NCBI RefSeq assembly: GCF_000003815.2
Contig: NC_049993.1
Span: forward strand, 18,710,392 to 18,774,391
DNA length: 64,000 nucleotides
Direction: 5' to 3'
From: Branchiostoma floridae
Lineage: Eukaryota > Chordata > Leptocardii > Amphioxiformes > Branchiostomatidae
In this document: piece by piece, positions 57,248 through 64,000 of the stretch
Layout of the letters: every line of letters starts with the position of its first letter
Position numbering within the stretch: position 1 is the first letter of the stretch
Notes under the pieces: generated by a model
What the model saw: only the letters and a program-made list of their open reading frames with translations
Database searches by the model: none
What the model was told of the DNA's origin: nothing
Made by a program: the position numbers and the translations under genes

Positions 57248-57546
57248 ATGGTGTTCATCACTAGGGACAGGTACGTTTGGCTATGTGTATATGGTGTTCA
57301 GCACCAAGGACAGATGCTTTTACCTGTGTGTGAATGGTGTTTAGGGACAGATGTTTTTCCTTTGTGTTGATGGTGTTTAGTAATAGGGACAGGTGTGTTC
57401 ACCTGTGTGTGGATGGTGTTCAGTACCAAGGACAGGTGTGTTTACTTGTTTAAATGGTGTTCAGCACCAAGGACAGGTGTGTTTACCTGTATGCTGATGG
57501 CATTCAGTACCAAGGACAGGCATGTTTGTGTGTGTTGATGGTATTT
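57248..57546. repeat. 43-bp minisatellite, about 7 degenerate copies (unit C)
   Basis: Almost base for base the same as 44335-44633. Confidence 0.9.
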
Positions 57547-58862
57547 AACAATTGACCTATAGAGTAATGCACCAGCTCCACATGCACACAGATACAGGAG
57601 ACCAACACAGTTGAGGTACCCTCAGCATTTAGCATTTATTGTAAATGTGATTATGGTACATTACATGGGCAAACCATGCAGTAATGGTTGCTGTGGGTGT
57701 CCCATGAGATATACAGATAAGAACACAAACTAAAGCAGGCATGATCATTAAGTACACCATAAGTGAGCTAATCTTGTGAAAATACTGTGAATTTTGCTAC
57801 ACTTTGGACATTGCATGATGTCACTTCTGTGTATAATATTTGTGATATTATTTGAGGGGAGTTCTTTCACATTACTGCACAATACATATAGCTAGCTATA
57901 ACATATACTAGTATCAACCAAGCATGCTACCATGCAACCTTTTCATACAGTTGTATATAAGCTAAAAATATGTTATATACAGTAAGTCACAAAGTTTATA
58001 CCTACTAGACTATCCATTATTACATTGCAATTATCAATTTTCATGCAAAAGCATATGATGATAATACAAACGGTCAAGCAACAAGATATATTTTGAAGTA
58101 AGACTAAGTTACATTTAGTGAAAATGCTATGAATAATTGCTCCTTTGCTCCAGTTTGGACATGGCAAGACATCATTACTGTGTCTAATATAGGAGTCTGT
58201 TTTGAACAAGCTCTTTCCCATGACTATAGTTTATAATTCATGCAATTATGTATGTAATTTAACAACATGTTCAATAACTCATCAATTAGCTAGTAGATTA
58301 TCCATTATAAATGTTGAAATTATTTTACAATTTTTATAGTGAATTTGTATAATAAAGAACAGTCTCAATTTCAAGTAACCCTTATAACCATGAATCTCAG
58401 TACTTATGTTGAAAATTATTCAAAGTAATCAAAATAGTCGAACTCCATAACATTTGGTAAGAGCTAAGCTTAATGTAAAAATCACAGAGTATTTTACAAA
58501 TTCTGCACTATGATTTTGTGTATACATTTGATAGTAGATATACAAATTGAATGTAGTTGATTACAAGTAAAGGATACATTCTGAAGTAACGTTCATCAGC
58601 TCTTTACATTTTCTGTTTTTGCTATGAATACTATATTCTTGATATACATGAAAATTTTGTGTCTTTGTACAATATTGACCTTCTGAATACCAGTGTGGGT
58701 AGCTTCAGGGTCCTAAGTCTCTTCTTGTAAGACAGTTCCTTGGGCTCAGGTACTTTTTTTGTGGTCCATTCATTTTATAAATTATTTCTGTCCTTTCTAC
58801 CAATGTCCACACGTGTTATAACAACATGTATATCCATTACTACTCTATATGTGGGTGTAATA

Positions 58863-58868
58863 TTTATT
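58863..58868 (-). terminator. Candidate polyadenylation signal of receptor C
   Basis: AATAAA on the minus strand, about 150 bp past the end of the old tail frame, at the same place as in receptor B. Confidence 0.5.
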
Positions 58869-59020
58869 TGAACATTGATAGGAAAACCTTGGTATCCACA
58901 TTCTCAACAGTCTTTGATATCAGCACATATGGTGTGCTTTACTTGTTAGAGGTGTCAGGACTTAAGGCCAATCATTATATTTTCAGAGAGTGATTCTTCA
59001 AAGCAATGGTTAGATGTTGT

Positions 59021-59336
59021 CTAATGTTGTTGTGAATCATGCGGCAGCAGGGATGTGTAGGTGTGCTCCTTCTGACCACTGGGGTTCCTCAGGGGTTCAT
59101 AGTGGTTTGGACTATCAGCACCAGGGGCAGCTGCTGTCTGGGATTGGTTATCAATTGACTCATCATCATTCTCATACACAAAAGCACGTGGACTAGCTGC
59201 ATTATGTTTAGCAGCTGCTTCAATCATCTGTCTGTTCTCATATTTGTGGGACTGTGGGTCTTTTGCAGATTCTATTCATCATCATTCTCATACACTATGC
59301 CATGTGGACCAGCTGCAACATATTTAGCAGCTGCTA
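59021..59336 (-). pseudogene. Out-of-frame remnant of the receptor C tail
   Basis: DNA homologous to the last third of the receptor B tail continues past the receptor C stop but in other frames. Between 59021 and 59227 one frame still reads FVYENDDESIDNQS, NHYEPLRNPSG and HTYTSLLPHD. Upstream of that, a 4-base net loss relative to receptor B (near 59260-59280) separates it from the preceding segment. Confidence 0.8.
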
Positions 59337-61589
59337 TCACCTGGCTGTTCTCATATTTGTGGGACTGAGGGCCTTCTCTTGCTTGTGGATGGAAACAATT
59401 TTCAGGTCCCAAGAAGGGGGATGAAATCTCATAACCATCGTTAAAGCTGCCAAGATGCTGAATGTTTCCTGCACCTTGGTGTGGACTTTCTGGTTGGTTG
59501 ATTTCTCTATGGTATTGTACTCAGCTGTGTCAGGGTCATCAGCTGGAACATTATACATATGCTGACTGTCTTCTGTTCCGGTATGGGTCATTTCAGATTG
59601 ACTGTTTATGTGCGCATGCTGCCTTATTTGCTGATGACCAAGGGTTGTGCCTGTAGGGCTTAAGTTTGTAGAGCCAGCACTAGAGGCTGGCACAGAATAA
59701 TGATCCCTTCTCTTCTTCTTATACATGCACTTCACAAGGAAGGCAATGGTGGAAATAATGAATATTCCAAAAAGAATGCCCAAAGTAGCAAGCAGGGGCA
59801 TGGGCAAGAAGAGGCCACTAACATTAGGGCCTGGATTACTTTCTGTCATTTTTGACTGAAAACCAAAAGGAGAGTCAGTGCTGACTATAGACAAGCTAGT
59901 GTTAGAGTCAGCAGTGGGTACTGTGTGAGGTATTTGGGAAGATGCTGGAAGTACTGATGTTAACTTTGTGGAAGGATTGAAATGAGAGGAAGCAGCTTTG
60001 GGTGTGTTGGTAGCATTTGGTGTTGGGAACAATGTTGTTGCCTTTGATGTTGCCTTTGTTGAAGCACTGACTATAGACCAGGCTAGGTTCGAGTCAGCAG
60101 TGGGTGTGTTGCTGGTTGTTGCGGGCAATGTTTGTGCCTTTGGTGTTGACTTTTCTGACTGATGAAGAGGAGAACTGCTGACTACAGACAAGGCAAGGGT
60201 AGAGGCAACAACATGTTTTGTGCTTGAAATGGAGTAGACTGGTGTCGTCTCCTCACAGATCAGGTTTTCAGGTTTTTCATATCGTAAGAATTGCCCTGCA
60301 AGGTTGCCAGGTCCGGCACATTTCATCTGGTCTTCAAATGGGTAGGACCCGTTCATCCTCTGTCTAAAGGGAAGCATCCTACAGTCACACTGCCAGGGGT
60401 TGTAAATTCCAACAGTTGGAATGGAAGCCAGAATATCATATGCCATGACTGGCAGTGTCTCCATTTGGTTATACTGTATCCAAAGTTCTGACATCATTGC
60501 ACTATTCAAATTTGCTAAGGCTTCTAAAGGGAAAGTGCTGATGTCATTATGATGAAGTCTCAGTTCTTCAAGGTGAAGTAGATTCCCAAATGTGTCAGCT
60601 GGGATGGTTCTGATGTTGTTGTAGTCAAGGCGTAGACGTCTAAGCTGTGTTGTGTGATTGAAGGTGCCTGCCTCGATACTGTGGATTTCATTACTGTTAA
60701 GGTAAAGCCACTTTAGGTTGCCAAGTCCCACAAATATGTCAGCTTGGATGGTTCTGATGTTGTTGTATGAAAGTTGTAGATAGCTAAGCTGTGTTGTGTC
60801 ACTGAAGGTGCCTGCCGCAATACTGTGGATGTCATTACTCTCAAGGGAAAGCCAATTTAGGTTCCCAAGTCCCACAAACATGTCAGCTGAGAGAGTAGTT
60901 AACTGGTTTGAGGAAAGAGACAAGGTTCTCAGGTTCCCAAGTCCCACAAATATGTCAGCTGGGAGAGTAGTAAACGGGTTCTGGGAAAGATGCAAGTATC
61001 GCAGATTACCCAGTCCCTCAAATATGTCAGCTGGGAGAGTAGTAAACGGGTTTGAGGAAAGAGACAAGGTTTGTAGGTTCCCAAGTCCTACAAATATGTC
61101 AGCTGGGAGAGTAGTTAACTGGTTTGAGGAAAGAGACAAGGTTCTCAGGTTCCCAAGTCCCACAAATATGTCAGCTGGGAGAGTAGTAAACGGGTTTGAG
61201 GAGAGATACAAGGTTTGTAGGTTCCCAAGTCCTACAAATATGTCAGCTGAGAGATTAGTTAGATCATTATTCGTCAGGTACAGTTCAGTTAGGCTGGTTA
61301 AGCTGTGGAATGTTTTGTTGTGGATCATGGAGATCTGATTGGCACCAAGATCTAATTTTCTCAAGCTCCTGTACCTTGCAAAATCAGACTGACTTATGTT
61401 TGTGATGGCATTGTGCTGTAAGTCAAGCCAAGTGATGGTCGTAGGCACGTTCTGAGGAACACTGGTGAGGCCTCTGCTGCGGCTGCAGTAACATTGTGAT
61501 AAACAGCTGCTGCTGCAGGCTGCGGTCGGTCCAGCTTCCTTCAGGATGATCAGCAGAAGAACCAGCATCCTCCTCGCTTTGTGGGACAT
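59337..61589 (-). CDS. LRR membrane receptor C (750 aa, 14 LRRs, frameshifted tail)
   Basis: ATG at 61589 begins MSHKARRMLVLLLIILKEAG. LRRNT CSSSCLSQCYC, about 14 LRRs (LPADIFVGLGNLRTLSLSSN and less regular ones), LRRCT (NPWQCDCRMLPFRQ, about 395-443), a long Ser/Thr/Pro stalk of about 140 residues (likely O-glycosylated), membrane segment (about 591-619, LLATLGILFGIFIISTIAFL), CMYKKKRR and a short tail. After EYNTI the frame departs from the paralogues because of a net 4-base deletion near 59487-59515. The last 55 or so residues are unrelated to the other tails and lack the YxN and ITAM-like motifs. Either a receptor with a cut-down tail or an early pseudogene. Confidence 0.87.
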   Translation of the reverse strand: MSHKARRMLVLLLIILKEAGPTAACSSSCLSQCYCSRSRGLTSVPQNVPTTITWLDLQHNAITNISQSDFARYRSLRKLDLGANQISMIHNKTFHSLTSLTELYLTNNDLTNLSADIFVGLGNLQTLYLSSNPFTTLPADIFVGLGNLRTLSLSSNQLTTLPADIFVGLGNLQTLSLSSNPFTTLPADIFEGLGNLRYLHLSQNPFTTLPADIFVGLGNLRTLSLSSNQLTTLSADMFVGLGNLNWLSLESNDIHSIAAGTFSDTTQLSYLQLSYNNIRTIQADIFVGLGNLKWLYLNSNEIHSIEAGTFNHTTQLRRLRLDYNNIRTIPADTFGNLLHLEELRLHHNDISTFPLEALANLNSAMMSELWIQYNQMETLPVMAYDILASIPTVGIYNPWQCDCRMLPFRQRMNGSYPFEDQMKCAGPGNLAGQFLRYEKPENLICEETTPVYSISSTKHVVASTLALSVVSSSPLHQSEKSTPKAQTLPATTSNTPTADSNLAWSIVSASTKATSKATTLFPTPNATNTPKAASSHFNPSTKLTSVLPASSQIPHTVPTADSNTSLSIVSTDSPFGFQSKMTESNPGPNVSGLFLPMPLLATLGILFGIFIISTIAFLVKCMYKKKRRDHYSVPASSAGSTNLSPTGTTLGHQQIRQHAHINSQSEMTHTGTEDSQHMYNVPADDPDTAEYNTIEKSTNQKVHTKVQETFSILAALTMVMRFHPPSWDLKIVSIHKQEKALSPTNMRTAR

Positions 61590-62224
61590 ACTGGGCTGTA
61601 GCGTTACATTATATTATAACAGAGATAAGATCCTTGAGTTTATTGGGATACCCTTTAGCTGACAGATCGAGCTAATCTTCCAGGGCTCATACAAATCATT
61701 TACATTTGAATTTGTTATTTAGCATCTTTTTCAACTATATTTTGTTAATATATTATTTCATTCAACTATATTTTGTATTAGGCAAGAAGCACATTCCTAA
61801 TATAAAGCTGTTCTACTCAAAACATGAACAAGATAAGAGTAAAGAAAAAAACAAGATCCCAATCTGCAAGCTTTGGAAAACTCAAGGTTTCAAAATGATG
61901 AGAACCGTGTCAGAATATAAAAAAAAGTTGTTCTGGGCCCTGGGGTGAGGGTCATTGAAAAAAAGTAGCCATTTTACCAGCAAAAGGTGCCCCTCAAATG
62001 CAGGAAATGATGTTTCAGATGGTCAAGATTTCAAATTTTTCTCTATACATCCCTTGCAATGGCTTGGGCGTCTAACACCCAAGACGCTCCAAAATTCCAG
62101 TTTTGATATCTAATTGATCTCATTTATGCGGGTGTTAAGCTCTTCTTACTCTGTGACAGAGTATTGTACTTTTTAGATGTGACAACTGCTCACAGCTATA
62201 TCTAAGTTGTCTTGTAATTTTAGC
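61590..62224. other. 5' flank of receptor C
   Basis: No gene. Shares blocks with the 5' flank of receptor B (for example ataacagagataagatc, gcccctcaaatgcaggaaat and acccaagacgctccaaaatt), so the promoter-proximal region is part of the duplicated unit. Confidence 0.65.
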
Positions 62225-64000
62225 CCAAGTACATTGGCCTAAGAAATCCTCTTTCTAGCATTTATTATAGGCTTATACGAGTGGAAATCCTGGAAAGTTT
62301 GTGTGAGATTTTTTAATGTGTCAATGAGTGAAGAAAGGCTTAGTCAAAAGTTGACTATGCCAATTAACCAAGTTCCTTCTGACATAATCTTGTTTGACAT
62401 TTCCTCGTCGCTATTTTGTGATGACGTATGCATGAAGATTGATTAGACAGTTCTTCCCACAATTTATTCTCCCATGGACAAAGAAATAGAGGCACACTGC
62501 ATCATGTAAGGTAACAGAGAAGGGTTAATTGAATCGACTCACCTCAGTGCGGGTGGTACCAATTTACTTGTTTTCAGTCTGCAAGCTCTTTAAAGTCTCA
62601 GGGAGTTTGTCTTAAGTTTGTCCTTCAACCTGAGGTTAAATAGAGTTGCTAGGTTTAGTTGACTGTGTTTTAATGTGTTACATGCCCACAGGTGATACAA
62701 GTGGTAGTTAGATGTGCCAGTCGTCTGAGCATAATGAGTTGTTTTTGACACAGTAGTTTACAGTAAAGTTTTTCGTATACAGGGTTTACATTTTCTTAAA
62801 GGGTGCTGCAAATTGCCTTCAGCTGTGGCATTTTGTGTAATAAGAAATACCCCAAAGGACGTCACATACATATATATGCAAACTCCAGAAAGTTAACAGG
62901 TCCGATCATTTAGAAACAAAATTGAGAAACATATCTTGGCAGTGCCATTTTTAAACAGACGTTTCATGGGGCCTCTAAAGTTTCAGGTAACACCACAGAT
63001 GTATGTTATACATGTAATGTAGATGGTATATTAAGTTCCATCATTACGTTGCACTGTCAGTTGCATGTAATGAAATTATTACAAATTTACGAGTGACCAT
63101 GCAGCTCATTCTACATGGTCCCACACCATCTACCATGTACTATTGGACCATCATTTACTGCGGAATCCCACCAACATTTAGGTACTTGTGGTAATTATAG
63201 CCCTGATCTTGTAATTGTTTCCTCCTTGTCTGGTTTACACTGAAGCACTATTTGAGACTTGAAATCTCATCCCAAATATTCTTGTATGATATTCTTTTAG
63301 TTTTAGAAGTTGGAATCCAGGAAAGTCAGATTTTTGACTAGATAAAAAGTAAGTTAATATCAGAATGTGGCTGATTTGTGTCACCAAGTACCTTCTAACA
63401 TGTTCCTCTTTGGCATTTCCTCATCGCCATCTTGTTGTGACATAATGATTAATGTTGAAACTCCAGAAAATGTTGACTCGAGTACGAGTTGAGACCCTGA
63501 AATCTCCTTCCAAATGTCCCTCAGTTCTTTTAGAAGAAGTTAGCTTGGAAAGTGAGATTTTTGACTTGATTAAAAATAAGTTACCATCAAAATAAGGCTG
63601 AGCTGTGTCAACCAAGTTCCTTCTGACATGTTCCTGTTTGACATTTCCTCATTGCCATTTTGTTGTGACGTTTAAAACCAAACATTTGATTACACAGTTG
63701 TGACAACTACTCTTGTGGACAAAAAAGATATCAAATATCATGTGGGGGTCACAGAGAAGAAGTTAATTGACTCACCTCAGTATGTGTGATGTACTTGTTT
63801 TCAGTCTACAAACTTCTTAAAGTCTCAGAGAGTTTGTCTTGGGTGTGTCCTTCAACTCAGCACTGTGGTGGTTGGACTACCTGAGGTTACATAGAGACAC
63901 CGGGTTCAGTTGACTGTGTTTTAATGTGTTACATGCCCACAGGTGATACATGTTGTAGTTATGTGTGCCAGTCGTCTGAGCATAATGAGTTGTTGTGATA
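62225..64000 (-). promoter_or_regulatory. Repeat array 5' of receptor C, runs off the window
   Basis: Two or more copies of the repeat seen at 40737 and 52860. Minus-strand donors CTGAG before GTGAGT end exon-like text at 62543 and 63776. YY1-like/CRE-like pairs are at 62409-62428 (weakened box), 63425-63434 (box only) and 63653-63672. Starts about 0.64 kb upstream of the receptor C ATG. Confidence 0.45.

Larger units (their letters stand above)
50374..59020. other. Region between receptors B and C: repeats and elements, no gene
   Basis: No protein gene recognised. In order: conserved 5' flank of receptor B, two DNA elements (50902-51541, 51688-52577), repeat array (52860-54776), 44-bp minisatellite, inserted element (55362-56779), 43-bp minisatellite, and the duplicated 3' flank of receptor C. 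Confidence 0.6.

Noticed and set aside
34400..61589. Toll-like receptors
   Set aside because: The cytoplasmic tails have no TIR domain. They are tyrosine-rich and unstructured.

Overview
The window is animal genomic DNA with spliced genes, AT-rich introns, minisatellites and many short inverted-repeat elements. The abundance of LRR and LRR-Ig receptors and the repeat content suggest an invertebrate deuterostome, most likely a lancelet (Branchiostoma). That assignment is inference, not proof. There is one assembly gap (40045-40425).

On the plus strand, eight exons between 1168 and 32535 encode the middle of an ANKRD13C-type ankyrin-repeat protein. All splice phases join cleanly. The first exon(s) lie left of the window. 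No later exon was found between 32536 and 64000, so the next intron is at least 31 kb or the assembly is wrong here.

The 26.8-kb ANKRD13C intron 3949-30793 holds three minus-strand genes for secreted LRR-Ig proteins: 4641-7943 (1100 aa), 10440-15499 (two coding exons, 1486 aa, with the whole LRR-Ig module duplicated inside one chain) and 23697-26930 (1077 aa). Each stops just after its last Ig domain, with no membrane segment.

From 32.6 kb to the right edge, a unit of roughly 11-13 kb is repeated. Each unit carries a minus-strand gene for a type I membrane LRR receptor: signal peptide, LRRNT, 39, 21 or 14 near-identical 24-residue LRRs, LRRCT, Ser/Thr/Pro stalk, one membrane segment, and a tyrosine-rich tail. 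The genes are 34400-38437, 47482-50373 and 59337-61589. The middle copy has the full tail, ending in an ITAM-like pair (YEPL-x10-YTSL). The left copy loses it to an in-frame TAG and the right copy to frameshifts. A 43-bp minisatellite lies 3' of each gene. Arrays of a roughly 0.6-1.1-kb repeat lie 5' of each; copies carry a YY1-like box, a CRE-like box and consensus splice donors, all oriented toward the gene.

The rest is non-coding: a 5S rRNA-derived SINE-like element, several MITE families, two DNA-element insertions supported by filled/empty-site comparison between the duplicated units, and assorted tandem repeats. A plausible reading is a family of immune-type recognition genes: secreted LRR-Ig molecules beside membrane LRR receptors that diversify by LRR number, stalk length and tail signalling motifs. 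The structures are visible in the sequence; the immune role is inference.
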